Assembly: GCA_964369975.1 (NCBI GenBank)
Contig: CAYJFZ010000003.1
Coordinates: 124,001-188,000, forward strand
Direction of reading: 5' to 3'
DNA from: RGIG3102 sp964369975
GTDB lineage: Bacteria; Bacillota; Clostridia; Oscillospirales; Ruminococcaceae
Length of the DNA stretch: 64,000 bases
Shown: positions 34,463 to 43,744 of the stretch, in pieces
How positions within the stretch are numbered: the first letter of the stretch is position 1
Layout of the letters: every line of letters begins with the position of its first letter
The notes under the pieces: model-generated
What the model saw: the letters and a program-made list of their open reading frames with translations, nothing else
Databases searched by the model: none
Told to the model about the DNA's origin: nothing
Made by a program: the position numbers and the translations under genes

Positions 34463-35845
34463 TTATTGCTCTTGAGCCTCAGCCTCAGCTGGTTTTATAT
34501 CTTTTTGAACAAAGGCTTTGCCTCTCCATTTGCCTGATAAGAATCTTATTAGGTTTAAAACAAAGCTCACTGACCAACCTGTTACCATACCAATCCATAT
34601 TGAGATTTCGCCTATTGGCCATACTACTGATAAGGCATAAGTTACCGGTACACGAATAGCAATCATTGCAAAAGATACAAACATTGAGTATGTCGCATCG
34701 CCCACACCTCTGTGGAATTGATTGAATGTTTGGAATAATGCAAAAACGATGTAGAAGTACACTGTAAATCTTGTACCCATTATACCTAAAGCTAAGGCAT
34801 TAGGTGATTGGTCTAAACCAAACATTACAAGTAGCATTTCTGCTGCTGGTGGAATTACAAAGAACATTATAGCGCAGAATACTACTTGTATTTTAGCAGT
34901 ATCTTTTATCCCTTGCATAGCTCTGTCTTCCCTGTTTGCACCAATGTTTTGCCCTGCAAACATTGATAAAGCTGTAGCTAAGTTCATCATTGGCATTGTT
35001 ACAAAGCCTTCAATACGGCCAGTTGCACCAAATGCTGCCATCATATCCTCACCATAAGAGTTTACCATACCTTGAACAGCTAAGAAACCTAAAGAGAAAA
35101 TTGATTGCTGAATAGCTGCTGGTAATCCAAAACGAATTATACCTTTTGCTAATTCCTTATCAAAAACAAATTCACCTTTTTCAAATTGAAAAATTGCAAT
35201 TCTTTTGTTTACATATAAGTATGATAATATACCGCTAACTGCTTGAGCTGTTATTGTAGCTATTGCAACACCTGAAACACCCCAACCAAAATAAGCAACG
35301 AAAACATAGTCTAAAACTATGTTTAAGAGTGTAGCAAACATTAAAAAATATAGTGGTGTTTTACTATCACCAATCGCTCTTAGAGCTTGCGCATAAAAGT
35401 TGTAAACAAACGTTGCTGGAAGTCCAACGAACATAATTTTTAGGTAAGCTGAGCTATCCGGCATAATATGTTCAGGAGTTTGTAATAACATTAATACTGG
35501 ATCTGTTATTAAATAACCTATAACAGCTAAACATATTGCTAATGATATTATTAATATAAAGCCTGTTGAAAAAGTTTTTTTAACTTTATCCATCTCATTT
35601 GCTCCGTATACTTGAGCCATTAAAGTTGACATACCAATTGAAAAGCCAAAGGCTATCGCCAATAATAAAAATTGTACACTAAAGCTACTACTAATAGCCG
35701 CTAAAGCCTGAGGACCTTCGAAATTACCTACTATAATTGAGTCTACTGTGCTGTATAATTGTTGGAAAACATTACCTATAAGCATAGGTATCGCAAACCC
35801 TAAGATGAGTTTAAACGGATTTCCTTCTGTAAAACTTCTTGCCAA
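34463..35845 (-). CDS. MATE family cation-coupled multidrug/metabolite exporter
   Basis: This is a 12-helix membrane antiporter that expels drugs or metabolites in exchange for Na+ or H+. The MATE signature opens the protein (FTEGNPFKLILGFAIPMLIG at 5-24, QQLYSTVDSIIVGNF at 28-42), and the second half repeats it (PAAIQQSIFSLGFLAVQGMVN near 245-265). The length of 460 is typical. It starts with TTG at 35845, 8 bases after GAGG; no nearer ATG is available. It has a strong promoter and a long leader with a 12-bp hairpin, suggesting regulation. Substrate is unknown. The C-terminus is alanine/glutamate rich. Confidence 0.93.
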   Translation of the reverse strand: MARSFTEGNPFKLILGFAIPMLIGNVFQQLYSTVDSIIVGNFEGPQALAAISSSFSVQFLLLAIAFGFSIGMSTLMAQVYGANEMDKVKKTFSTGFILIISLAICLAVIGYLITDPVLMLLQTPEHIMPDSSAYLKIMFVGLPATFVYNFYAQALRAIGDSKTPLYFLMFATLLNIVLDYVFVAYFGWGVSGVAIATITAQAVSGILSYLYVNKRIAIFQFEKGEFVFDKELAKGIIRFGLPAAIQQSIFSLGFLAVQGMVNSYGEDMMAAFGATGRIEGFVTMPMMNLATALSMFAGQNIGANREDRAMQGIKDTAKIQVVFCAIMFFVIPPAAEMLLVMFGLDQSPNALALGIMGTRFTVYFYIVFALFQTFNQFHRGVGDATYSMFVSFAMIAIRVPVTYALSVVWPIGEISIWIGMVTGWSVSFVLNLIRFLSGKWRGKAFVQKDIKPAEAEAQEQ

Positions 35846-35881
35846 AATATTTTCCTCATTTCTTTTTTTCTTTCAAAATTT

Positions 35882-35917
35882 TAAAATACTCTATTTCTTG
35901 CGAATTAGAGTATTTTA
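35882..35917 (-). promoter_or_regulatory. Perfect 12-bp leader hairpin of the MATE gene
   Basis: TAAAATACTCTA (35882-35893) and TAGAGTATTTTA (35906-35917) are exact complements around a 12-base loop. It lies in the transcript between promoter and start. It lacks a good T-run on the minus strand, so it is more likely an operator or RNA structure than a terminator. Confidence 0.5.
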
Positions 35918-35954
35918 CCACTTGAATAATTATATAATTTTTTAACTAATATAC

Positions 35955-35983
35955 ATTATAGTACTAATATATTATTAAGTCAA
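35955..35983 (-). promoter_or_regulatory. Strong promoter of the MATE exporter gene
   Basis: On the minus strand TTGACT (35978-35983) and TATAAT (35955-35960) are separated by 17 bases. It lies directly after the mutS2 stop codon and gives a leader of about 100 bases. Confidence 0.7.
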
Positions 35984-35993
35984 TACTAACTTT

Positions 35994-38375
35994 TTATTTT
36001 AATTCAACAACAGTAACTCCACTTTCTCCCTCACCAAAAGTGCCTAAACGATAAAAGGCAACAGAAGGATGTTTTTTAAGATATGTGTGTATCCCATTTC
36101 TTAAAGCGCCTGTCCCCTTGCCGTGAATTAAGTAAACTGTCCTTAAATGAGTCCTTAAACTCATATCGATAAATCTGTCTATCTCAAGGATAGCATCTTC
36201 AACATTAAAACCTAACAAATTAATCTCACTGTGAACACTCCTTACTTCATTTTGGCTTTTTTTGCTTTGCGTATTTCTAAATTGTGTGTGTTTTGGCTTT
36301 TGCTTTTGAAGTGTTGTATCAAGATATAAGTCACTAATATGAACCTTTGTTTTTATAATTCCTGCTATGACATTTACCATACCTTTGCTATCTTCTTTAT
36401 CCTGTACTACTGCTTGCTTATTTAAAGATGCAATAATAACTTTATCGCCTTTTTTAACCGTATCTAATTTTGGATATTCTTTTAAAGGCTTATCTTCGTC
36501 TTCAACAGAAGCTATTAATTTAGAAGTTTTATTTCTTGCTATATCTCTTGCCTCTTGAAGCCTTTGCTGCGCTGATTTATTTTCTTGCTTTTGTAATTTT
36601 TTTAATTCTTCTGTTAAGCTATATGCTTCATCTTGAACTTTTTGTGCTGACTGCTTTGCTTTCGCTGTTAAGATTTCAGCTTCTTTTTTTGCTTTTATTA
36701 ATATATCTTCGCTGTCTTTTTTTGCTTTTTGCATTGCAGTTGAAGCTACTACTTTTAAATCTTCTATTTCAATTTGCTTTTCATATAACTCTTTTTTCAT
36801 ATCTTCTAATTGAGAAAAAACGCTGTTTAATTTTTTTTCTTCACTTGAAAGATGTCCTTTAGCATTTTTGATTATCTCATCATCAATGCCAAGGCGCATA
36901 CTGATATTAAAAGCGTTGGATTTGCCTGGAACGCCTACTATAATTTTATAAGTTGGCGAAAGTGTTTTTATATCAAATTCACAGCTTGCATTTTGTACCC
37001 CTTTAGTTTCTAAGGCAAATAATTTTATTTCGCCATAGTGAGTACTCGTAATTATCTTACTTTTAAGCATTCTTAATTTTTCAATTATACTAATCGCAAG
37101 TGCAGCTCCTTCTGCAGGGTCAGTGCCGGCGCCGAGCTCATCCATTAACACAAGAGTTGTATCATCTGCTTGCTTTAGTATTTTTGCAATATTCTTCATA
37201 TGTCCTGAAAAAGTAGACAAACTTTGTTGTATGCTTTGCTCATCGCCTATATCAACTAAAATTTTACTAAAAACACAGACACTACTTTTGTCATCCGCTG
37301 GGATTAGCATACCTGTTTGAGCCATAGCGCATAGTAAACCAGCCGTTTTTAAAGAAACAGTTTTACCACCTGTATTAGGCCCTGTAATAACCATAGTATC
37401 ATAGTCATAACCTAAAGAAATATCAATAGGCACAACTTCATCTTTTGGTATTAATGGGTGCCTTGCTTTAACTAAATTAAACGCTAAATTATCATTAACT
37501 ATAGGCATACTCGCATTCATACTAATGCCAAGTCTTGCTTTTGCTATCACTACATCTATTTCTAATAACTTTTCATAATTTTCATAAAAAGCAGGGGCAT
37601 TTTGCGCCACTTGCATTGAGAGCCTTGAAAGGATTTTATTTATTTCTTCTTGTTCTTGATTGTATAGCTGCATAACCTTGCTATTTAATTCTACAACAGC
37701 TGCCGGCTCAATAAAATATGTAGCACCAGAAGCTGAAACATCGTGAACAATACCTTTAATTTCATTTTTATGTTCTGCTTTTACAGGAATAACAAACTTA
37801 TTTTGCCTTAGTGTTATAACTGATTCTTGCAGATATTTTTGATAGGTTTGTGATTTTATAACAGAGTCTAACTTATCCCTTACTTGGCTTTCAAAAGATT
37901 TTATTTTTCTTCTAATATCAAATAATTCATCTGAGGCATTATCAGCTATCTGAGTGTCTGATAATATCATATCGTGTATGGTTTTTTCCAATATATCATT
38001 TTCTATAATTGAAGAAATCTGCCAGTCTAATACATCTGTATTTCTTTCATATTGAAAATACCATTTTTTTATCCTACTAAAATTCCTATACATCCTTGCA
38101 ACATTTAATAACTGAGAAAAAGTAAGAACGCCTCCCTTTTCGCTGTGAATTACTGCATCTTTACTTTCGTTTGCAGAATCAAGGCGAGGGTGCTGATATT
38201 TTATAATATAACTCATAACTGTATCGGCTTTTAATAAATCTTCCTTTACAACTTGAATATCAATATTGGGTAATAATTGTTTTACACTTTCTTTATTTTC
38301 AAAAAAAGTGCAGTATTCACTTAAGGAATCTAATATTAAATTATATTCTAATGATGTTAAACTTTTTTTAATCAA
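35994..38375 (-). CDS. mutS2: MutS2 (RqcU) ATPase with Smr domain
   Basis: MutS2 is an ABC-type ATPase linked to suppression of recombination and, in Bacillota, to splitting collided ribosomes. It lacks the mismatch-reading N-terminal domain of MutS. The core (residues 1-290) leads to Walker A TGPNTGGKT near 330, Walker B VLMDELGAGTDP near 408 and a long coiled coil (about 515-630). The C-terminal Smr nuclease domain (about 715-793) carries LLGFNVEDAILEIDRF and HGKGTGALRNGIH. The length of 793 is normal. It is the last gene of the conserved block that starts at yqfC, 10 bases behind recO. Confidence 0.96.
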   Translation of the reverse strand: MIKKSLTSLEYNLILDSLSEYCTFFENKESVKQLLPNIDIQVVKEDLLKADTVMSYIIKYQHPRLDSANESKDAVIHSEKGGVLTFSQLLNVARMYRNFSRIKKWYFQYERNTDVLDWQISSIIENDILEKTIHDMILSDTQIADNASDELFDIRRKIKSFESQVRDKLDSVIKSQTYQKYLQESVITLRQNKFVIPVKAEHKNEIKGIVHDVSASGATYFIEPAAVVELNSKVMQLYNQEQEEINKILSRLSMQVAQNAPAFYENYEKLLEIDVVIAKARLGISMNASMPIVNDNLAFNLVKARHPLIPKDEVVPIDISLGYDYDTMVITGPNTGGKTVSLKTAGLLCAMAQTGMLIPADDKSSVCVFSKILVDIGDEQSIQQSLSTFSGHMKNIAKILKQADDTTLVLMDELGAGTDPAEGAALAISIIEKLRMLKSKIITSTHYGEIKLFALETKGVQNASCEFDIKTLSPTYKIIVGVPGKSNAFNISMRLGIDDEIIKNAKGHLSSEEKKLNSVFSQLEDMKKELYEKQIEIEDLKVVASTAMQKAKKDSEDILIKAKKEAEILTAKAKQSAQKVQDEAYSLTEELKKLQKQENKSAQQRLQEARDIARNKTSKLIASVEDEDKPLKEYPKLDTVKKGDKVIIASLNKQAVVQDKEDSKGMVNVIAGIIKTKVHISDLYLDTTLQKQKPKHTQFRNTQSKKSQNEVRSVHSEINLLGFNVEDAILEIDRFIDMSLRTHLRTVYLIHGKGTGALRNGIHTYLKKHPSVAFYRLGTFGEGESGVTVVELK

Positions 38376-38385
38376 TGTATTTCTC

Positions 38386-39153
38386 CTACTGTATATTTAA
38401 AGTATTTAAAAAATCTAAGGTTTTATAATTTTGCTTTGTGTGATATAGCATGTACTTTTCGCATATTTTTGATAAATTTATTAAGCTATTGCCTGATAAA
38501 TTAAACGAAAACATTTTCTCTAAATCAGCATAAGCTAAGTATCTTAAAGCATAAACAGTTGCTTTATCGCAAATTAAGGATTCTTCTTGTAAATTTTGAG
38601 TATAGCAGTTTTTACATAGTACTTTGCCAGTCTGATATAAAAAATAGTACAATTCTTCTTCGCTTTTATTGCATAAAGAGCAGTGAATAAAGTTTGGCCT
38701 ATACCCTACATCGCATAGTATTCTCATCTCAAAAGCAGCTTTTGAGAGTTTTGTTGACCATTTTTCTTCGCACATTGTATGCAAAATATTTAAAAAAAGC
38801 CTTAAAATATCATTTGATGCCTCCTCTTTAACTATCACTTCAGTGCATATTTCAGCTAAGTACATGGCAGTTGAGAGTTTTTCAATATCTTCCCCCAATT
38901 TATGAAACACTTTTTTTATAGATACTTCGTTTAATTGGTATAATTTTGAGTTATTCGACTCAAAAAGAACAAACTCACTATATGTAAAAAGACTCACAGC
39001 GCTATGAAACTTATTTTTTAGTCTCATAGCGCCTTTTGCATAAATTGATATTACTCCAAGCTCATTTGTTAAAACAGTAAGAATTTTATCACTTTCTTTT
39101 GTCTTTTGGTGTTTTATCACTATTCCATTTACCGTTATAAGCTGACTTCTCAT
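38386..39153 (-). CDS. recO: DNA repair protein RecO
   Basis: RecO loads RecA in the RecFOR pathway of gap repair. It has an OB-fold N-terminal domain (GIVIKHQKTKESDKILTVLT near 9-28, split, then LGVISIYAKGAM) and a helical region ending with a zinc ribbon (CSLC near 155 and CKNC near 180). The length of 255 is typical. The ATG at 39153 has GAGGAAGTGA immediately upstream, and the start lies inside the small gene yqzL, so the two coding regions overlap by 65 bases in different frames. The gene order era-yqzL-recO is that of Bacillota. Confidence 0.94.
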   Translation of the reverse strand: MRSQLITVNGIVIKHQKTKESDKILTVLTNELGVISIYAKGAMRLKNKFHSAVSLFTYSEFVLFESNNSKLYQLNEVSIKKVFHKLGEDIEKLSTAMYLAEICTEVIVKEEASNDILRLFLNILHTMCEEKWSTKLSKAAFEMRILCDVGYRPNFIHCSLCNKSEEELYYFLYQTGKVLCKNCYTQNLQEESLICDKATVYALRYLAYADLEKMFSFNLSGNSLINLSKICEKYMLYHTKQNYKTLDFLNTLNIQ

Positions 39154-39244
39154 TCACTTCCTCATTCACCGATTGACGATACTTTAAATAATCGCTGATA
39201 CTACCTGTAGTTACAAAATTTTCCCAATGAAATTTACTATCCAT
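39089..39244 (-). CDS. yqzL: YqzL family small protein overlapping recO
   Basis: This 51-residue protein starts MDSKFHWENFVTTGSISDYL and is followed by KYRQS. It matches the YqzL family opening (a W-x-x-F-x-x-T-G-x-(I/V)-x-x-Y-L pattern) known between era and recO in Bacillota. Its function is unknown. GCGAGG lies 9 bases before the ATG at 39244. The last 21 codons overlap the start of recO in another frame, and this tail is basic and low in complexity, while other YqzL proteins are acidic there. The overlap implies translational coupling with recO. Confidence 0.8.
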   Translation of the reverse strand: MDSKFHWENFVTTGSISDYLKYRQSVNEEVNEKSAYNGKWNSDKTPKDKRK

Positions 39245-39320
39245 AATAATACCTCGCTTTTAAGTATTTGTTTAGTATTATTATTTCTTTTTTTCATTTA
39301 ATTATAAATGGCAAAATAAC

Positions 39321-40226
39321 CTAATTCTTATCATTAAATCCAAAATCATTAAGTAAGTAGTTTGAATCTCGCCAGTCTTCTTTTACTTTTACCCAGCACT
39401 GCATATTAACTTTTGTAGATAAAAACTTTTCAATGTCTGCCCTTGCCGAAGATGCGATTTTTTTAAGCATCGCCCCTTGTTTTCCAATTATCATACCTTT
39501 ATGAGATTTTTTTTCGCAGTAAATAACTATACCTATATCGATAATGTTATTCTTTTTTCTCTCTTTGAATTGCTCTACTTCAACATTTGTGCCGTGAGGT
39601 ATTTCCTCAAACATATTAAGTAGTAATTTCTCTCTTACTATCTCACTTATAATTACCTTTTCAGGCATATCTGTAATGGCATCTTGATCAAAGAAATGAG
39701 GGCCTTCTATTGCATATTCGCTCATTATCTTTAATAAGTCCTCTATACCATCATTTTCTTTTACAGAAGCTAAAAGGATTTTATCAAATACATTATAATC
39801 ATCTAATATTTTTATCTGTGGTAATAATTTTTCTTTATCATTTACTGTATCTATTTTATTAATTAAGGCTACTGCCGGTATTTTTTTTGCTTTTATGCTT
39901 TGAATTAAAGCCTTTTCAGCCTCATTGATTTCTTTTAGTGGCTCAAAAAGCATAAGTGCAAAATCAACATCAGCTACTGTTTTATGGCTGATGTTTACCA
40001 TTCTTTCACCGAGCTTTGTTTTAGGTGTGTGAATACCCGGTGTGTCCATAAAAACATACTGAATTTCATCCTTTGTTAGTATGCCTTTAATGCTTGTTCT
40101 TGTTGTCTGCGGTTTTTGTGTAACTATGGCGATTTTTTCACCTAAAAGTAAGTTCATCATTGAAGACTTACCTACATTTGGCCTACCTACCATAGCTATA
40201 AAAATTGACTTTGTGTTAAATTTCAT
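39321..40226 (-). CDS. era: GTPase Era
   Basis: Era is an essential GTPase that binds 16S rRNA and helps 30S assembly. The G motifs are G1 GRPNVGKS (14-21), G2 with TTRTSIKG (41-48), G3 DTPGIH (61-66) and G4 NKID near 122. The C-terminal KH domain carries IGKQGAMLKKIASSARADIE near 245-264. The length of 301 is normal. Its start shares one base with the stop of dgkA (ATGA-type coupling). The gene lies in the usual ybeY-dgkA-era order. Confidence 0.97.
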   Translation of the reverse strand: MKFNTKSIFIAMVGRPNVGKSSMMNLLLGEKIAIVTQKPQTTRTSIKGILTKDEIQYVFMDTPGIHTPKTKLGERMVNISHKTVADVDFALMLFEPLKEINEAEKALIQSIKAKKIPAVALINKIDTVNDKEKLLPQIKILDDYNVFDKILLASVKENDGIEDLLKIMSEYAIEGPHFFDQDAITDMPEKVIISEIVREKLLLNMFEEIPHGTNVEVEQFKERKKNNIIDIGIVIYCEKKSHKGMIIGKQGAMLKKIASSARADIEKFLSTKVNMQCWVKVKEDWRDSNYLLNDFGFNDKN

Positions 40227-40693
40227 TAATCTTTTCCTTTAAATATTTCATCTTTTATTATAAATATATAGCCTATTGTTAAAATAATAGACGATATAAA
40301 TGCTTCTATTAAATTTTCTTTGTAATAAATAAAAATCTCACTTATTACATTAAAATCTAAAAACATTATAATGCCAATAATAACTGCAGCAAACGAAAGC
40401 AGTAAAACTGCACCTGCCGCTGTATCTTTTGCTTGTCCTGCTGATTTAAAATGCTCTGTATCAGGAGAAAAAACACTTCGCTCAATGGCTGTGTTTAATA
40501 ATTCTAAACTTGGAATTAAAAAACAAATTAAAATTATCACTGCCCATTCAGCTTTACTGAAATTATAAAATAAAGAAAGTCTTAATACTACTAACATTAC
40601 TACTAAATCTATTCTAAAATTTCTTTCTTCTTTTATAGCTGTTTTTATCCCTAAAAGAGCATATTTTACACCTAATAAAAATTTTTTAATCAT
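40226..40693 (-). CDS. dgkA: Diacylglycerol/undecaprenol kinase (DgkA family)
   Basis: This is a small integral membrane kinase; in Gram-positive bacteria such proteins phosphorylate undecaprenol for cell-wall lipid carrier recycling. KEERNFRID near 21-29, ELLNTAIERS near 63-72 and KDTAAGAVLL near 88-97 are the active-site signatures. Three hydrophobic segments are standard; a fourth near 128-147 extends the protein to 155 residues, somewhat longer than common members. It lies 2 bases after ybeY and overlaps era by 1 base. The lipid preference is inferred from the family. Confidence 0.92.
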   Translation of the reverse strand: MIKKFLLGVKYALLGIKTAIKEERNFRIDLVVMLVVLRLSLFYNFSKAEWAVIILICFLIPSLELLNTAIERSVFSPDTEHFKSAGQAKDTAAGAVLLLSFAAVIIGIIMFLDFNVISEIFIYYKENLIEAFISSIILTIGYIFIIKDEIFKGKD

Positions 40694-40695
40694 TA

Positions 40696-41193
40696 TTACA
40701 TATCCATTCCATAAGATACTGTTCTTTGATAGCCTAATTTTGATAATGTTGCCTCTTCTTTTTCACGCATTATCATTGCTTGCTTTTTATCGCCTTCATG
40801 ATCATATCCTAAAAGATGGTACATTGAATGCACTGTCAAAAAAGCTATTTCTCTTTGCAAAGTATGTCCATATAATTCACTTTGATACATCGCTTTTTCT
40901 AAGGAAATTACTATATCTCCTAAAAGTAAAGCGCCTGTTTGCAAGTTTGTGTCATATTCGCCATTTTCTCCTAAGGGAAAAGATAGCACATCTGTATCAC
41001 TTGGCTTATTTCTATATTGCGAATTTAACACAGCTATTTGATTATTATCAACAAATGTAACTGATACCTCACAAGGTTTTTCAAACTTTTCTTCTTTCAA
41101 AACTGCATTACAGCATCTTCTAATTAAAAGTTTAGTACCTTGGGGGATTTTTACTTGTTTTTGGTCGTTTTTGATTTGAATTTTGTTTAGCAT
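40696..41193 (-). CDS. ybeY: Endoribonuclease YbeY
   Basis: YbeY is a zinc-dependent RNase needed for 16S rRNA maturation and ribosome quality control. The metal site H-x3-H-x5-H is intact (VHSMYHLLGYDH, H122, H126, H132), and the preceding NSQYRNKPSDTDVLSFP near 57-73 and LGDIVIS near 91-97 are family marks. The coding region begins inside the end of phoH and overlaps it by 62 bases in another frame; GAGG lies 12 bases before the ATG. The phoH-ybeY order is the usual one. Confidence 0.94.
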   Translation of the reverse strand: MLNKIQIKNDQKQVKIPQGTKLLIRRCCNAVLKEEKFEKPCEVSVTFVDNNQIAVLNSQYRNKPSDTDVLSFPLGENGEYDTNLQTGALLLGDIVISLEKAMYQSELYGHTLQREIAFLTVHSMYHLLGYDHEGDKKQAMIMREKEEATLSKLGYQRTVSYGMDM

Positions 41194-42181
41194 TATATTC
41201 TTTTTCCTCTTTTTTGCCTTGCGTTGTTGGTTTACTTGATAATTTTTCGTATGCCCTTACTATGTCTTGCACTAATTTATGCCTTACTACATCTTTATCA
41301 GTAAAGTAAATTGTTTTTATATCTTCTATACCTTTTAATATACTAATAGCCTGCTTTAAGCCTGATTTTCTATCTACTGGTAGGTCTATTTGAGTTATAT
41401 CTCCGGTAATAACTACTTTTGAGCCGTGTCCCATACGAGTTAGAAACATTTTCATTTGTTCTTGCGTTGTATTTTGCGCTTCATCTAATATGATAAAGCT
41501 GTCATCTAAAGTACGCCCTCTCATATATGCTAAAGGCGCTACTTCTATTATTCCTTTTTCAAGCAATTTTTGATATGTTTCTGCGCCCATCATATCAAAT
41601 AAGCCATCATATAAAGGTCTTAAATAAGGGTCTACCTTGTTTTGTAAATCACCTGGTAAAAAGCCTAATTTTTCGCCGGCCTCAACGGCTGGCCTTGTTA
41701 AAATAATTCTTGAAACTAACCCTTGTTTAAAACTTTTTACAGCCATAGCTACTGCTAAATATGTTTTACCTGTACCGGCAGGGCCAATACCAAAGGTTAT
41801 GGAGTTGTCTTTTATTGCGTTTAGATAATCTTTTTGCATTAAAGTTTTTGCTTTAACAGGCTTTCCTTTAGCTGTTAAAATTATAAAATCAGCGCTTAGT
41901 TCTTTTGTTTTTTCATCGTTATTATCTAAAGCTAAATTTATACAATATCTAATTGCTTGCTCATCTAATTGCTTTGTTTGATTATACATATAGACCATAC
42001 TTTCAAAAGCCTTATAAGCTTTATTGGCATTGTCTTCTTCACCAGTTATTTTAAACTCAGTACTTCTATTAATTATACTAACATCAAACATTTTTTCAAT
42101 ATACTGAATATTTCTATTAAAATCACCTGCTATTGCAAGCGCTATGTCGTTATCATAAACTTCAAAAATCCTTGTTATCAA
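41132..42181 (-). CDS. phoH: PhoH-like ATPase (YbeZ)
   Basis: PhoH proteins are cytosolic RNA-linked ATPases that work with YbeY. Walker A is GPAGTGKT (133-140), Walker B is FIILDEAQN near 228, and the downstream GHGSKVVITGDITQIDLP near 252-269 is the family signature. The N-terminal 90 residues resemble the KH-like part of this group. The C-terminal 30 residues (lysine, asparagine and glutamine rich) are unlike other PhoH proteins; this is where the gene overlaps ybeY, so the tail may be shaped by the overlap. The length is 349. Confidence 0.95.
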   Translation of the reverse strand: MITRIFEVYDNDIALAIAGDFNRNIQYIEKMFDVSIINRSTEFKITGEEDNANKAYKAFESMVYMYNQTKQLDEQAIRYCINLALDNNDEKTKELSADFIILTAKGKPVKAKTLMQKDYLNAIKDNSITFGIGPAGTGKTYLAVAMAVKSFKQGLVSRIILTRPAVEAGEKLGFLPGDLQNKVDPYLRPLYDGLFDMMGAETYQKLLEKGIIEVAPLAYMRGRTLDDSFIILDEAQNTTQEQMKMFLTRMGHGSKVVITGDITQIDLPVDRKSGLKQAISILKGIEDIKTIYFTDKDVVRHKLVQDIVRAYEKLSSKPTTQGKKEEKEYNAKQNSNQKRPKTSKNPPRY

Positions 42182-42246
42182 CTCATCACCTCTGTATTTT
42201 ATTTATTTTTATTTTATCATATTATTTTAATTTAGTAAACAATTTG

Positions 42247-43410
42247 CTAATTAGTTATTTCATATTCCCCAAAAACATCACAATAAATTGTAATTTTATC
42301 ATTTTCTGTTTTATAATAGTAAGTTTTTTCAGTTAGATTAATCAAAGATTTATCTTGCGAAATTATAGTATCTACTTGCGCTTTGAGTATGTTTTCACTT
42401 TCTTTTTCATCGGTATTTATTACTTTAATTTCTCTTTGGTAGTAAGTGTTTTCATGTATCGTAATAGGAAGATAAAAGCCGAAGAAATCTAAAGGATAAA
42501 CTTTTGTTATTTTAGTATATTCTTCAAAGTCTTGCTTTTTTTTATTAACACAAAAAGAAAAATCTAAAAACCTAAAAAAAACTTCCTTTTCTTTTTTTAA
42601 TGTGTATAAATAAACTTCCTTGTTTAAGGTAAGCGATGTGGAGTATGTTTTTTGAGCATTCGCTACTATATATGCCCTTGGTTTTTGATTTACGATAGGA
42701 TAAACCCAGCCTTGTGGGATATACACTTTTTCAGGCGGAGGTAAGATTTCAGAACTTGTATAAACTAAAATGTCACCCTTTACTACTATATCCCCCACTT
42801 TATAAGTTGTAAAGCCAGAATACACTCTTAAATCAATAATTTCTCCGTCCATATTTGATGATAGGTTATACATCGTTTCATCCTGTAAGTAATCTTCTTT
42901 TTTATATATTTTATCAATAACAACACTTAAAATCCCTTTATGAAAATTAAGGGAAGCAAAGGCTACATCTTCGCTTTCTAATAAAATTTGCTGAGTTGCT
43001 TTTAGAGAATTTTCTTTTATAAAAAAATTGCCTGCATATATATTATTTTCATATAAAATTTCATGCACTTCGTTTTTTATATCTTCATTATTTGTCTGTA
43101 TTTCTATCTTCCATATAAGGCTGTTAAACGATACACTTAAAATTAAAAAAATTAAACTTCCTAAAAAAAGACCTTTTCTATTTTTATATTTTTTAAATTT
43201 AAAATATACACCTTTTTTTCTTTTTAATTTTATCCTACACTGAAACTTCCTTGCTTTTTTTGCTATTAGTTTATAATCTTTTGCATAGCAAATGGCAGTA
43301 AAGCCTATTTCAGTAGGCTTTACATCATATATAACAATATTATTCTTAAAAAGAAAATTTAATAAATCAGTATACAAGCCAGCGCTAACTTCAAAAATAA
43401 TTTTTGGCAT
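42247..43410 (-). CDS. yqfD: Sporulation protein YqfD
   Basis: YqfD is a membrane protein made in the mother cell under sigma-E in Bacillus and is needed for efficient sporulation. The N-terminal 75 residues are a cytoplasmic domain with a basic stretch (KKARKFQCRIKLKRKKG near 70-87), then one membrane helix (about 100-117), then a long extracytoplasmic region. EGEIIDLRVYSGFTTYKVGD is represented as GEIIDLRVYSGFTTYKVGD near 196-214, the conserved YqfD core. It overlaps the yqfC stop by one base. The role in a spore-former fits the sigE and sigG genes in this window. Confidence 0.9.
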   Translation of the reverse strand: MPKIIFEVSAGLYTDLLNFLFKNNIVIYDVKPTEIGFTAICYAKDYKLIAKKARKFQCRIKLKRKKGVYFKFKKYKNRKGLFLGSLIFLILSVSFNSLIWKIEIQTNNEDIKNEVHEILYENNIYAGNFFIKENSLKATQQILLESEDVAFASLNFHKGILSVVIDKIYKKEDYLQDETMYNLSSNMDGEIIDLRVYSGFTTYKVGDIVVKGDILVYTSSEILPPPEKVYIPQGWVYPIVNQKPRAYIVANAQKTYSTSLTLNKEVYLYTLKKEKEVFFRFLDFSFCVNKKKQDFEEYTKITKVYPLDFFGFYLPITIHENTYYQREIKVINTDEKESENILKAQVDTIISQDKSLINLTEKTYYYKTENDKITIYCDVFGEYEITN

Positions 43411-43688
43411 TACTCCACCTCGAAAACTTCAATAGAATTAATTTTACCTACTATCTGGATGGTGTCTTTTGTAAAATAAGAGAGAGTTAAATTTTCACCA
43501 TAAATATAAATTTGTTTATTAAAAGCTGATATATTTACTACTTTTTCATTGTATTCATTTAACTTATTAAAGCCTTCAATTACTAATTCACCTTTTAAAT
43601 TCAATGTAAATAAGGCTGGAGAAAAATATTCATTTTCACTAAAACTTTCTTTTAAAGCGTAAAAAAAACTATTTTTTCGATTTTTCAT
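43410..43688 (-). CDS. yqfC: Sporulation protein YqfC
   Basis: This is a small protein (92 residues) of the YqfC family, always found before yqfD in spore-formers. LTLNLKGELVIEGFNKLNEY near 27-46 and IYIYGENLTLSYFTKDTIQI near 59-78 show the family pattern of short beta strands around conserved glycines. There is no membrane segment. The ATG has TTAGGAGG upstream. It is the first gene of a long block that runs to mutS2. Its molecular function is unknown; expression by sigma-E is inferred from homologues, since no sigma-E promoter stood out here. Confidence 0.88.
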   Translation of the reverse strand: MKNRKNSFFYALKESFSENEYFSPALFTLNLKGELVIEGFNKLNEYNEKVVNISAFNKQIYIYGENLTLSYFTKDTIQIVGKINSIEVFEVE

Positions 43689-43744
43689 TTTAACCTCCTA
43701 AAAAATATCTTTTATACATATATATTTAAAACAGAGGTGGTTGT

